Origin: Castanea sativa
Taxonomy: Eukaryota > Streptophyta > Magnoliopsida > Fagales > Fagaceae
DNA: 64,000 bases
NCBI RefSeq assembly: GCF_040712315.1
Contig: NC_134023.1
Span: forward strand, 18,986,078 to 19,050,077
Direction of reading: 5' to 3'
This document shows positions 19,836 through 31,635 of the stretch, piece by piece. The notes below the pieces were generated by a model that was given only the letters and a program-made list of their open reading frames with translations, did no database searches and was not told where the DNA came from. The stretch's first letter is position 1. Each line of letters begins with the position of its first letter. The position numbers and the translations under genes are program-made.

Positions 19836-22758
19836 CAGTAGCGGCGCCACGTTAATGTCAGGGTGTTCTCAGGAACACCTTGACTTGAAAAAAAAAATTT
19901 ATATGTAATAATTAATTTTTTTATTTGTTTACCTTCTAAAAAAAATTAGGAACACCTTCAATCAAAATTAGAAACACCCTCAAATAAAAAAAAATATTTG
20001 TTCTACTTTCAAGCAAAAAAAAAAAAGCCCAAAAAAAATTGAAATAAATCTGAAAAAAAAAAGAAAAAAAATTGTATTAGGCAAGCCCACCAGGAAAAAA
20101 AGACCAATATACCGAAAACAGAAACCCACGGATTCTCAAAAAAAAAAAAAAAAAAACTGATTGGTGCAAGCCCAGCAAAGAGCAAACCCACGGATTCTCA
20201 ACAAATATAATAATAGTAAAAAATTTATAAACTTAATATGTATACGGTATACCCATTACCCAATTCCTAACCTATAAGAACCTCACTTTCTCACTTAAGT
20301 CACATTTCAGCAGCAACAGCAGCAGCGACTCAACATCAGCAAGGCTACAAAGGCAACAATCCTATTAAAAAAAAAAAAAAAAAAACTCAGCAAGGCAGCA
20401 ACAACAAGTCAGCAACACTGAACATCCAGAGCAGCTCTGCGACGGCGAGATCGTAGATTGACTTGACCCAGATCGAAGATTGCAAGATCGGCGACGGCAA
20501 AAGAGAAGCGAGATCGGCGATGGCAAAAGCGAAGCGAGATCAGCGACGGCAAAAGTGAGATTAGGTCCATCGGGACATAAGAACCTTGGCCTTCAAAGTG
20601 CCGCGGCGGCGTCGCCCCTGACCTCAGGCAACATCAAGGTATTCAGTTCTCTCTCCTTTTCCCTATCTCACCTCTCTCTTTCTCTCTCTCTCTCTCTCTC
20701 AGTTTTTCTCTATCTCATACTCAATACTTTTTGACTTGTGTTGTGAGTCTTGTGACTTAGACTTATCTTTTTACAATATAAATTGCTTAGCTTTTGTCTT
20801 TTTGTGTAAGTGTATGTAAATATAAAAATATGCAATCGTGTTGAAATTGCTGATCTACTCTTGTCTCTTAGCGTGGGGTGGATGGGGCCAGCATTGAATT
20901 TGGGTAGTGTCTGTGGTCCCTAAGTCCCTTAAAAGTAAGTGAATACACATTATAAAAGACAAAAAAAAAAAAAAAATTTATGTTATGCAATTTTGCAGTG
21001 GGTTGATATATATATATATATACACTCTTATTGTACTATTTTTTTGTTGTTGTTTTTCATTATTTAATTACATATTTATGTTTTAATATTCTAAAACCAT
21101 AATTGTTATGTAATAACTAAATGATTTGAGTGTCAAAAAAGAAAAACTAAGAGGTTGTTTGGATTGGATGAGTTTTTAGTGATATCACTCAATTTTCTGT
21201 TGTCATCATCCAAATCATGTGGGTCCCACGGATGATGGTTTGTTTGGATGAGTTTTGGATGATGGTTTTTGTTACTCGGTGATTCAAAAAATGGATTACG
21301 GTGATGGAAAATGAAAACAGCTTAAACCTGTTTTCATAACTCAAAAACCATCACTCAGTGGCATGTCCGTAAATATGTGAAGATTGTGGGCCCCAAAAGC
21401 CAGTGCATTGTCACATCCAGAACAGGCTGAGTTATTACTGTTGGAACTCCTCTGTTTCATTTTAGTTCTTCAGAAAATTTTTGCTGAAAATTTTCCCTCT
21501 TCTCACTTCCCTCTCTCAGCCTCTTCTCATTTTCACTTCCCTCTTCATCCCCAGCGAGCTAGATCCACCATCGAACCCAACAACCCCAAACCTAGCAACC
21601 CCAAATCAGTCAAACACAAACCCAGCAACCCCAAACCCAACCAACTCCATCAGCACAACCAACCCAATCACAACCACCCACCACCCACTACCGCAACCAT
21701 AACCAGCCCACCACGACTCAAATTAAAATAAAATAAAATAATTATCATCACCATAAACCCACCTCAACAATGGTCATCCACAACACCCATCACAGGCCAC
21801 AACTAGCAACACATCACACGCCGATCTGACCCATGAAACCCAGCAAACCGATCTGACCCATAAAATGCAGCAAATCGATCTATACCCACAACCCACATAC
21901 CAACATGCTAATCTGACCCATGAAACCTAGCAAATTGATCTGACCCATAAAACCCAGCAAACTGATCTATACCCATAACCCACACACCAACACGCTTTAA
22001 AAAAAAAAAATGAAAAGAAAGAAAGAAAATTAAAGGGAGAAGAGTACAGGGGAGATTGACGGCGAGTGGAGGAAGAGATGGCCGGAGCTGGACAGTCCTG
22101 ACGAGGCGAGGGAGCTTCTGAAATTTTTATGGGTTCGGATTTGGGTTTTGGGAGAGGCACTCTGTTGAAGGGGTGAAGGGGAAATGAAAAGTGAAGGAAA
22201 TGGGGAATGGGTTCTACGAGTAGGCTAACAAAGGGGTCTGACTTGGTGATCAGGTATAGGTCCCACAAAAAGGTTGAAATATTTGAGTTATGTGAAGTGA
22301 AAACAGTGTCCAAACGGTGGGTAGTGAAAATTGGGGTATTTTAAGTGATGAGTGATTAGTGATGAGTGACGAAAACTGAGTGAGGAAAATTGACTAACCA
22401 AACAAGCCATAAATGATTTGTTTTATTTGAGATTTACTTATTTGGATCAATAATTTTATGTTGTATAAGAAAATATAAATATATATTATTTTTAATTTTT
22501 TTTAGAAACCCTGAAACACCCTGAAACGGTATGTCGAAATGGATCGGTACCGAAATATTCTATTTTACTAAACAAACCAAAACAGGGTCCAAAATAGTAT
22601 TCATAATATTGCTTTCAAGCAAAAAGAAAAAGCTGAAAAAAATTGAACTAAAATCTAAAAAAGAAAAAATTGTAACAAAGAATCTAAAGAAAAAAAAAAT
22701 TGTAACAGAGCAAGCCTACCCAAGAACACCCTGAAAAAAATTCCTGAAGCTGCCACTG
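19836..22758. mobile_element. Non-autonomous hAT DNA transposon, TSD TGTAAAAT
   Basis: 2923 bp. Left end CAGTAGCGGCGCC... and right end (complement) CAGTGGCAGCTTC..., both continuing into CAGGGTGTTCT, form imperfect terminal inverted repeats. The eight-base duplication TGTAAAAT (19828-19835 and 22759-22766) is the hAT hallmark. No transposase is present. The subterminal regions repeat TTCAAGCAAAAA and GGAACACC motifs in the same direction at both ends. A GC-rich stretch at 20420-20640 with repeated GAGATCGGCGACGGC-like words precedes a CT microsatellite (20673-20700). A second element is nested at 21151-22409. Confidence 0.85.
21151..22409. mobile_element. Nested DNA element, probably PIF/Harbinger-type, TSD TAA
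   Basis: The ends GAGGTTGTTTGGATTGG and (complement of right) TGGCTTGTTTGGTTAG are inverted, and the adjoining bases are TAA on both sides (21148-21150, 22410-22412), as in Tourist-like elements. Inside are GTGATGAGTGATTAGTGATG-type repeats near both ends and a C-rich, proline/threonine-coding stretch at 21540-21720 that may be captured or low-complexity DNA. No transposase was seen. Confidence 0.6.
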
Positions 22759-23029
22759 TGTAAAATAACCCTTTGCATCATCTTAAATTGGACAACCACA
22801 CAAGATATGGATGATCTCACTAAATCTCAACCTAATGACCCACACCATTTTGATTGTGAAGGTTTAAAAAACTGAATGTTAAACTGTGTAATAAATTACA
22901 AAGTTCAGTCTTATATATAGGTAAACAATGTGTGTTGTACAAATATCCTGCAACTATAGACCTAAGCTCATTGAGCTTTAACTCTAACAATATTCTATCA
23001 CCAATGAACTAAGGTTCATTGAACGAAGT

Positions 23030-24088
23030 TGAAAGCTCGGATTTGTGTAAAAACACAAGAGCTATTCAGACCCCCAAATTAAAATTACAGCTTGGTTGGT
23101 TTTACTCTAACTTAACTAAGTGCAGAATAGAATAAATACAAGCAAATAAACAATAAAACTACTCTAACTCATATTCATCATATATCAATAGTAAAATGAA
23201 AGCTAAAAGAGTAGGGAAAAAAGATGCAAACACAAGATAATACGCCGATGTGTTATCGAAGAGGAAACCAAAGAACTCGACGAAAAACCTCTCCACTGCC
23301 CTCCAAGCGATAAATTGATCCACTAGACAATAAGTTGGGATACACGAATAGCAAGAGACCCTTCAAGCCTGATCTACCCAATGCACCTAAGCCCTCCAAG
23401 CTCTTACTCCAACAAGGTTTCTTAGAACCGTGTCTTGTCTAGCTTTTCGGATCCCACAATATACTCGATTGCATCCGCCAAATCTTGGCTTCTTCCAATA
23501 CTTCCCAGCGGCATCAAAATCTCACTTTACACTCAGAATGCGTGTGATTAAGTGTTTGAGCTATCAACCTCTCAAGGATATAGATATGGAGAGGTAGGAG
23601 TATGAGGAAAACCACAAAGGATTGTGTAGATGCTTGTGGGTATAACAATCTCTAACTCTCAAGTGTGTATGCTAGGATTTTCTCTCTGAAAAGCACTCCT
23701 CACAATATGTGGGTAATGAGGGTATATATAGTATGGGTGAAGATGTAGTGGAACATATATGCCAAAATAGCAAAACAGAACATTTCGCAGGTAATTCGTC
23801 GGAAGGCCTTACCCATGAATTACTCGCGAAAACCAACTGTCAAGACTCTTCGCATTCTAGTCATGTGCTCTGCGCGTGGCTTACTTCACGGGAAGACTTC
23901 TCGCGAAACTTCTTGTGAAATCCACTTGGTCTTCAATAAAATCTTGAGTCTTCACACTCTCTCTCACACACAACTCATACAATGAAATTCCACATAAAAT
24001 ACATGGTAAACATGATTGAACAAAATTACAATCAAATTTGGTACAGAATTAAAATTAACACAAAATAGTTGTAAATAACAACTTTGCA
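23030..24088 (-). mobile_element. Solo LTR of family A, TSD GAAGT
   Basis: 1059 bp with the same ends as the LTRs at 8756-9810 (TGAAAGCT... to ...CTTTGCA on the plus strand), flanked by GAAGT at 23025-23029 and 24089-24093. The paralogous site at 29205-29220 reads AACAAAGTGACAAG with no insertion, which confirms both boundaries. Confidence 0.92.
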
Positions 24089-24093
24089 GAAGT

Positions 24094-24512
24094 GACAAGC
24101 CCTGAGCATGGAGCTTGAGCACAACACCTTGAGTTTTGAGGATGAGACGAACCATGGAGGATATGATCTTCCACCTCAAAAAGGAAGCATGAAAACTAGA
24201 ACACATGGTCTCTGTTCACATAAATAAACAATCAAAATACTTGAATCTTGCCCATAACATAAGTAATCCTATAAATATTGCCCATGATAGTGATATCAAC
24301 GTCGATTAAGGCCATAATTGGGGTGAGAGCTATAATTAAAGGAAATGCACAAATAGCAAGCCTATAAATCTTGAACTCCTTCACCAGAGGCAGGTATGAG
24401 AAAATGAGTGCATAACATTTCCTAAAAGGTATCAAGGTCAACCTCAATATGGAACCCACTGGGAAAGAATTAATAGATTAGTTTTTTTTTTTTTTTTTGG
24501 TTGAGAGGGTAC
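24094..24512. other. Intergenic between the duplicate blocks
   Basis: The first ~40 bp are the tail of the segmental duplication. The rest shows no supported gene. Confidence 0.4.
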
Positions 24513-24520
24513 AGATTAGT

Positions 24521-24672
24521 TTTTATTATTATTTTTTTTTACAGGATAAAAATTCTACTCTAGTCTAATTTTAGTGTATATGTGTGTGAAACTTCTTTTT
24601 AGAGACTTAAATTTCAGTCCTTGCCCCCTACACCCCACAACCACAATCACTTATACTTGTGGGCGGTGATAT
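24521..24672 (-). mobile_element. tRNA-derived SINE, minus strand, TSD AGATTAGT
   Basis: The complement runs from ATATCACCGCCCACAAG through GTGGGGTGTAGGGGGCAAGG to AGAATTTTTATCCTGT and an A-rich tail, the same plan as 58464-58622. AGATTAGT lies at 24513-24520 and 24673-24680. Confidence 0.75.
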
Positions 24673-24699
24673 AGATTAGTATATAGTCAGTGATATGTA

Positions 24700-25137
24700 A
24701 CTGTGTAAAGACTCTCTCTCTCTCTTTATATATATATAAAGGTCCATATATAAGCCTCTTGAATAGGTGTTGAATATATGAGATAATTTATTGCCTATTT
24801 ATATATAAGAGAAACATTCTATATATCCATCAATTAAAATAATTGTTTATTTAAGAATGTCCCTCGTATTGTACAAATAAAAAAGAAGATTTAATGGATT
24901 AGTAGTATAGTGAAATTAAATGATTATAGAGTTTTTTATTTTATTTTAATTGTTCTATATTTGTGAATATATATGTCGTTGTAATATATTGGCGATCTTA
25001 CTTTGAAAGTAATAGAATCAAGAAAAAAAAAATTAAAGTCAGAAGAAGCAAGATTTTAGTGGCTCGCTCAAGGGAGCTCACGACCTATTTGAGTGAGACA
25101 TTAGTGTAATATGTGTAATGTTTAGGGAACCACTAAA
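24700..25137. other. AT-rich spacer
   Basis: Includes a CT/TA microsatellite near 24716-24740. No gene recognised. Confidence 0.4.
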
Positions 25138-25328
25138 TAGCATGGTTTTAAAAACTGTACAGAACTGGTCGGTTGAACTAGTTCAACCGGGAACCAGATA
25201 TGGAACCAGTCCAGTAAAAACAGAAAAACTGTCGGTTCAATTGTGAAAATCACCAGATCAACTGGTAAAAACCAGAAACCGGACTAATTTTTGGTTCTTT
25301 GACCGTTTCAGTTGTTAAAACCATGCTA
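25138..25328. mobile_element. MITE with TAGCATGGTTTTAAAA termini
   Basis: About 191 bp. The left end TAGCATGGTTTTAAAAACTG is the near inverted copy of the right end CAGTTGTTAAAACCATGCTA. The interior has repeated ACCGG/CCAGT words. It resembles the common plant hAT MITE with CATGGTTTTAAAA ends. The flanks (ACTAAA and ACTAGAAA) are similar but do not give a clean target duplication. Confidence 0.7.
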
Positions 25329-25860
25329 ACTAGAAAACAGAATTGAACTATCGGCACTTAGTAGTGCTTAGTCAAGTGAGATCAAACAGATGACAGGCAT
25401 GAACATGCAGGGACAAGAGAGCATGACTAAAGGCTCACTCGAAGACCGCTCAAGCAAGTTCATGAAGCTCACTCGAGCAAGACAGTTACAAAATGTTATT
25501 TTTGCATACCAAATAAGAGAATCTGAGTCATTTGGGTTCTTAATAGCTAGCAACAACATTTTTGAGGGTTTGTATTAATCAAAGTGGCCTTTTAAATGGG
25601 CCTTTTCATTTGCAACCCTTCATTGATTATAAATAGTAATCTGTACTCAATTTTATATAGATTTTTGAGAGAATTTATTGCTTTTAAAAGCCTACTTCAA
25701 CTTTTTGGTTTTTCCATTAATTTCTCCTAAAATTCTCAACAGGCTTAAGAATATACTTATGAAGAATTGGAACTAATGATTTTAAGAGGCTTTTTATTTC
25801 TAAAAAAAAAAAAAAAAAAAGATTTTAAGAGGCTTTCAATAAAATCTAAATCAAAATCCC
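25329..25860. other. Intergenic
   Basis: No gene recognised. A poly(A) run at 25802-25820 is flanked by copies of GATTTTAAGAGGCTTT (25776-25791 and 25821-25836), a possible tiny poly(A) insertion. Confidence 0.4.
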
Positions 25861-27764
25861 ACCTAAACACACCATGTGCACCAAAGCGTGCGTTGGCCAT
25901 ACATTTGGGTATCAAATTATCAACCCTCATTATTTAATTACTTGTGAGCCCACTTGTTTCCGGGTCTCATGTATGTTAGAGCATATCTTCTCAACACCCT
26001 ACATAAACATGTGTCACAGATGTTTATACTTCTTCTTTTTTTAAAGAGATGTTTATACTAATTGATAGCATATATTCAATCAAGCCCCACTTTCATGATT
26101 CTCAGTATCATATTGTGTTCAAAAGACTTTTAACCAGCTCACTTCAAGAAACCTGCCTTTAGTAAGATCTTTGATATATCTGATTTAATATTGTAAACTC
26201 AGATGGTCCAAAATTACTCTACCTTTTTTTATTAGAGTTTTACCGATCTATATGGACCGCACAAAAGGTGATAGATAATTCTTTTCTATCCACTATACCC
26301 TATCCCTTGTAATGCTTTTTCACAAGATATCTTTCTTAAATGTGCATTGAAAATGTATTATGACCACTCTTTCACATAAATATCAAGGGTGTAGCCGTGT
26401 AGGTATTATGAATACATTGTGAAAGTGACGAATATTTCTAGTATAGGTATGATTTAATCCCAAGTCTCACTACAAAAATGTTGATTTTCTTAATTGGGTC
26501 AAAACCCAATGAAAGAAGTACGAAAAAAAACCCATGAAAAAGATTATTTTGAAATTCTAGATGAACCTCAATGAACTTTGAAGCATACACCATCGAAAAA
26601 GAAATTTCTACGGTCTTCATGACCTTAAAACAAGTACTTTATCTTTATTGAGTATCTTTGAAGATTGAAAAAGTTAAAAATAACCCTTGATGGATATCTC
26701 AAAAAGTCAAAAGATTTAAAAGTATAACCCTTGATAAATGAGTCATAGAGAATCTTGTATAAAAGTATAACCTCATCATGAGCATGAGATTAATGAAGTT
26801 AGGCTTTATTTAAATAATAATAATAAAATCTCTTATTCAAATCTTATTAAAAAATTTAAGCAAAATTTAAGGTGGGAAAAAACCCTACATTTGCGAGGAA
26901 GGAATGAAATGGAAAGGAAAAGAATGGAAAGAATAATTTTAGAATATTCTTCTCTTTTCTTTTTTGTGAGTTTAAGGGAGAGAATGGAAATTACATTCTC
27001 TTATTTTGGAATTTAAGTGAGAGGCAATGGATGAGTATGATGGAATACTCATTCCTTTCCATTTTCATAAAACCTCAAATTTTTTTCCCCTCAAAAGTGG
27101 AAGGAATTGGAGTGAATGAAATTAGATTTAATGATTTTTTATTTATTAAAACTCCCAAAATACATTTATATATTCAACTCTTTATTTTAAAATAGGCTAG
27201 GTGTAATAATAATATTGTCATAAAATAATTTCATTTATTTTTTTTCTATATTACTCCCAAATAAGATTACATACATTTTATTCATTTTTATTCCTTTATT
27301 TTAAAACATTCAAACAATATTACTTAATTCTATTCTATTTCATTCTTTTATTTTTTATTCTTTTGTTTTACTTAAATACATTCAATTTCATTCTATTCAT
27401 TTGCATTCTTTTATGATCATTCATTTTCATTCTATTCCACTCTTTTATAAACTCCCAAACGAAGTCTTAAGAAGTGGGGCAGATAGCATGAGCATCAACG
27501 AATATATAATGAACCTCCATCTTTTATTGTGTGTCTTATATTAATGCATGGGAGATCTTTAAGCTATGTATAAAATTGGTGCTATGTAAATACAACTATC
27601 ATGTTGAATAATAGTATTTTCCCTTTATTAAAAGCAATACTATATTCCCATTCTTGAAAAATAAAATAAAATTATGGGTTCTTTTTCTTCCTTCGATTAA
27701 ACGGCACAAAGTGATGTCCTCTCTCTAGTATGATTAAGGTATCATAATTGGAATTGGGTCCTCA

Positions 27765-27770
27765 CACGTG
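27765..27770 (+). promoter_or_regulatory. G-box / ABRE core, copy 2
   Basis: Same CACACGTGGCCATA context as copy 1, about 490 bp upstream of the ATG, followed by a shared block with GGCAGCTA and CACAATGGACTCTCTCTC. Confidence 0.6.
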
Positions 27771-28138
27771 GCCATACTGGCAGCTACAAGTCACAAACTC
27801 ACAATGGACTCTCTCTCTCCTTGCTTTATTGATACTTGATGTTTCATTTGGTGGAGGACCTATTGTCTGGTCTCTTTGCCCTATCCTCTTTGGGTCAACA
27901 ATCCCTTGCATTAATTCTGGATCTTGCTTACTTGTGAAGACTTAGTTGATAGCTAGAGTGGACAATTTGAGATTTGTATAATATTATTGCCAAGATGTCT
28001 TCAATCATGGAATTCCAAACTTGCTTGCGGCCCCATTATGTTTTTCTGTATCAATTTGATGTGATTTCATGCATATCATTCATATATTATTCCATTATTT
28101 GGTGCACATGCGTGCATAATTGGCTGGTCCATTTTGCC

Positions 28139-28146
28139 TATATAAA
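28139..28146 (+). promoter_or_regulatory. TATA box, copy 2
   Basis: TATATAAA in the same context as copy 1, 121 bp upstream of the ATG. Confidence 0.75.
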
Positions 28147-28259
28147 GGCCTACTTCCCTTGAGAAAGTCATTGTGACTCATACATACACAAAGCTCTATA
28201 CTCGCTATAAATTTTCATTTTCTTTAGCTTCTTTCTTCGTTCCAATTTTCTTCTTCCAT

Positions 28260-28775
28260 ATGGCTTCCCCAGTACCTGCTTGTGACTCCGACATAGTTGG
28301 CAGTGACATCCAAGAGATTCAAGTTTCAGAAGTTGATGGTGCAATCCTAATGTCCCTATTGGAAGAATCACAACCCGAAGAGCGTGACGATGATCGATTA
28401 AATAGCTTAATCAGGTCATTAGAAGCAGAGATCAAATCCAATGCAAAATCCAATGCAATGGGCAGTCATGATCTTAGTATGGACCCTGATTTCCCGGTGG
28501 AAGATGGTCAATTTTGCAGTGTAGGACAGGAGGTTGTTCATGATTGCTTGGTCTCACACGATCAACACGGCTTTGGATGGATAGGTTTGGAGCCAGAGAC
28601 TTCATCACCTAGTGATGATATGAATTGGTACATGGACCTTTGTGAAAATGAGATGGAGGGAATTGTTGAAGTTGGACTTAGTGATTATTCTCATACGTAC
28701 TATGGTGTTTCCTTAGAGGAACAAGGATACAGATCTTTGTGGCAAGAAACATATGATACAGTTATGTTCAATTAG
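28260..28775 (+). CDS. Small acidic plant protein, tandem copy 2 (171 aa)
   Basis: Intact paralogue of 18800-19309, about three quarters identical by eye. The MASPVP start, the SEVDGAILMSLLEES and DRLNSLIRSLE helix region and the C-terminal block (DDMNWYMDLCENEM through SLWQETYD) are kept almost unchanged. The centre differs, including an extra SNAK created by a short tandem duplication (CCAATGCAAAAT) near 28437-28460. The upstream leader contains no earlier in-frame ATG. Conservation concentrated at both ends with a drifting middle argues that both copies are under selection. Function unknown; see copy 1 for the tentative AITR comparison. Confidence 0.82.
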   Translation: MASPVPACDSDIVGSDIQEIQVSEVDGAILMSLLEESQPEERDDDRLNSLIRSLEAEIKSNAKSNAMGSHDLSMDPDFPVEDGQFCSVGQEVVHDCLVSHDQHGFGWIGLEPETSSPSDDMNWYMDLCENEMEGIVEVGLSDYSHTYYGVSLEEQGYRSLWQETYDTVMFN

Positions 28776-29245
28776 GCAGTGGTATCTGGAATGACATGTA
28801 CATTTTGATTTTAAAGCTTTGGAAAGCACTTTGTTTTCTTGTTTTTTCCAACCTATTTCAATTTAGCTATTGATGATTAATTTTTCACACCCCATTTTCT
28901 CACCTATTTTGATTTGTCTCTGCTATGTGTTATAGAAGCAGAAAGGTGAAGTCAATACTTAACAGTTTTAACTACAAGTATGCTAAAACCCCTACGTAAT
29001 TCACATGAAAAATTCAATCGCTAGCTTTAATATAACCTTCTTTTATATAAGAATGGATCCCACTTATGAGTCTCGTATATGAAACCTACCATATATGAGA
29101 GAGACTACACCTAATTCTGAACTAAATGATTTCTCATATTTCATCGTTAGATTGCAACCCGTTTAAGGTATAACTCACAAAATTCCAATGAACTAATGTT
29201 CATTGAACAAAGTGACAAGTTAAAACATGGAGCTTGAGCACAACT

Positions 29246-31303
29246 AGGGAGCCATGGCCTGGGTTTGAGTTGGGTATATTCAAACCCGACCCGAAAATTT
29301 TACCCATGCATACTCGGTTTCCATTACTTGTTAAGTATATGTACCTGATTATTACTCAGACGTTTACTCATAAATAACTAGACTCAACCCAAACCCAATT
29401 TTTTGGAATTTTTTTAAAGGTAAAAATATCATTTTCGTTCAAACCTTTTTAACTAAAATCCAAATTTTGTTAATATTTTTATTAATGGATGTATGAAAAT
29501 AAATTTTTTTCACCATGGAAAATGCCTGCTTGCTTGACCATGGAATCAATGCTTAAAGCCATATCAAATGCATAATCCAGAATAAATAAATAAATAATAA
29601 TAATAATAATAATATTACAACCTCCAGATTTTATGTTGAAGACTATAATAATTAGGGGGAAAAGCAAGTTCTAAAGACCATGTCGAATAAAAAAAATTAA
29701 AAAAAATTAAGATGCCTTATCCCAACTAATACATATATAACCACAGGTCTATATGTAAAAATTGTTTAAAGGCAATAAATATACCTTATGCTCTGGGATG
29801 TAAACAATAATTGGCTGCTTCCCATAAAATAATAATAATTGGCTGTCAACTCAACTTCAACTGCACCAATACTAGTGGGAGAATAAAGTCCTGAGTCCTG
29901 ACCGAAACCCTGGAATTTGGAATTATTCCTTTTTCACCCCCCCTTTTTTTTTTCTTTCTCATTTTCTTGGTAATTAAAGTGCCAAATACATCTTTCTCAA
30001 ACAGACTAATTAAAGTGTCTAACAAACTATTTCTCAAAAAAAAAAAAAAAAAGTGTCTAATAAACTGATTTAAACTTTCCATACAAGTGGAAGTCAAATT
30101 CATGTTATAATTGCAAACAAAAATTCAATTAAGCAAAAGACATTTATGTAATTAGTAAGACATATTTTTGGTTAATTAATTTATTAGAAGGAGAAGGTCC
30201 ATTAAAATTTCCTATAACATTTGACTCCGTCTCTTTAATTACTGAATTATACTTTTGATAATAATAAATATTGACTTTATACTCTTTTTTTTTTTCTTTC
30301 AATCACTTCATTTTTGTAGAAAATTTATTCATATATATGGGCTTAAAAAAACATGTAATTCAAACCTTTCTTATTGCTTTGACTATCAGTAAAGGTGCTC
30401 ATGATATTCTTAGGCAGAAAAACGAATGTGTAAAAGCATTTGAAAAATTCAAAATCCACCTCTCTTGTTTAATCCAACCTAGCCAAGTGAAGAACTACAC
30501 CTCTACTTGGTTTTATTTCCATTTGCAATAAGTTTAGCTCTGATTTAGGAAGAGCAAGAGATACAAAAGTTAGTGTACTTCACCAACAAAGCCTTAAGGG
30601 GAGTATAAGAATGATATTGTGGGATCGAGAATCTCACCTTTTTGCTTATGAAAGAAAATTGAAAGGTCCAAAAATACATTCAAGCCGTTGATTGATCAAT
30701 AATCAAGAAATCCCAATATAATCCAAATGTAGTTTGTCATCACAAGCAGTGGTTAATTGAGTTGAAAGAATTCAATATTGCTCTCGACCTACTCTCAACG
30801 GGAAAGCTTGGTCGATTTTGTAGCAAAGTTCACAGGTCATGTGGAAACAAGACCAAGGAGGACAAAAGGCATCTCCAAATTAATAGGTATAAAATTATTA
30901 AAATATCAACAATGGGTAGTCAACATGGCCTAAGAACAAGTGAAGTATGTCCTCAAATTTGAGTTTATATATCTTTTCTCCATTGCCCTTTTGATTAGAA
31001 GGTGAAAAATCAAAGTAAATCATTCATGTTGATAGCATGTTGGTTATAATTGGGTACCAATGCCCTTCAATAGATAGCTCTACTACTTAATTAGAGGTAC
31101 CCCAATCGTTAAGAAAATAAAATGAGTTTCACTTACATTATTGGAAATCAGCAAAAGTAATGTAAGCATATAAAAAGTTGGGAATTATTTTATCAAAAGT
31201 GGCTCCATCAATTGTCTAAAAAAGGTGGTTTAATATCAAGTATAAATTGATGAGTCTAACATTTGGTTAAATATATAGCTAAGTGGACGTTAAACAGAGA
31301 AAT
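29246..31303. other. Intergenic, no gene recognised
   Basis: AT-rich, with an (AAT)n tract at about 29590-29612 and several poly(A)/(T) runs. Around 29265-29400 a GGGTTTGAGTTGGGT...AACCCAAACCCAA stretch may be the remnant of a GGGTTGGGT-type MITE. Short open stretches (30271-30531, 30762-30962) lack domain support. Confidence 0.4.
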
Positions 31304-31375
31304 GGATCCGTGGCGCAATGGTAGCGCGTCTGACTCCAGATCAGAAGGTTGCGTGTTCGATTCACGTCGGGTTCA
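31304..31375 (+). tRNA. tRNA-Trp (anticodon CCA)
   Basis: 72 nt forming a full cloverleaf: acceptor stem GGATCCG/CGGGTTC with G-U pairs, D arm GCGC..GCGC, anticodon stem TCTGA/TCAGA with loop CTCCAGA, and T arm GTG TTCGATT CAC. Discriminator base A, no intron, and CCA not encoded. From memory it differs from the common plant nuclear tRNA-Trp at one base in the variable region (GGTT instead of GGCT). Boxes A and B for RNA polymerase III are intact. Confidence 0.97.
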
Positions 31376-31377
31376 AA

Positions 31378-31382
31378 TTTTT
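31378..31382 (+). terminator. RNA polymerase III T-run terminator
   Basis: Five T residues two bases after the tRNA 3' end. Confidence 0.8.
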
Positions 31383-31635
31383 GGTTTTTCCCACTTATTC
31401 AAGTACTCTTTCGTCTGGACCCGACCCAAAACAAAACCATGCCCAAAGAGTTGCAACCCCAAGGATTGATAGAAAGTTCTTACTGTCCCAAGCCCATTTA
31501 AACCAAAATTGGGCTAGTGTGTACGATGGGCGGGAATTGACCAAGGACCCAAAAATCTTAGAAACTTATTTGAGCTTCATAATCTCTCACACAAAACCCA
31601 CTCACCCACTACAAGGCTTCGGCTATAAACTTTCA

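Larger units (their letters stand above)
25862..29115 (+). repeat. Segmental duplication, copy 2
   Basis: Partner of 17575-19665. It contains copy 2 of the small acidic gene with conserved promoter and 3' UTR. Relative to copy 1 it has extra DNA at about 26225-27530, AT-rich with many GGAATG/CATTCC words. The short tail 29184-29245 preserves the uninterrupted target site of the solo LTR at 23030-24088. Confidence 0.85.

Noticed and set aside
21384..21731. Pro/Thr/Asn-rich ORF
   Set aside because: Low-complexity C-rich DNA inside a nested transposon, no domain and no support for translation. Mentioned only as a possible captured fragment.
26875..27470. GGAATG/CATTCC-rich insert as a MITE
   Set aside because: The right end (ACTCCCAAACGAAG) looks terminal, but no matching inverted left end or target duplication could be found.
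31318..31635. ORF running through the tRNA-Trp gene
   Set aside because: It overlaps the tRNA and has no coding features. Only the downstream part from 31636 is listed, as doubtful.
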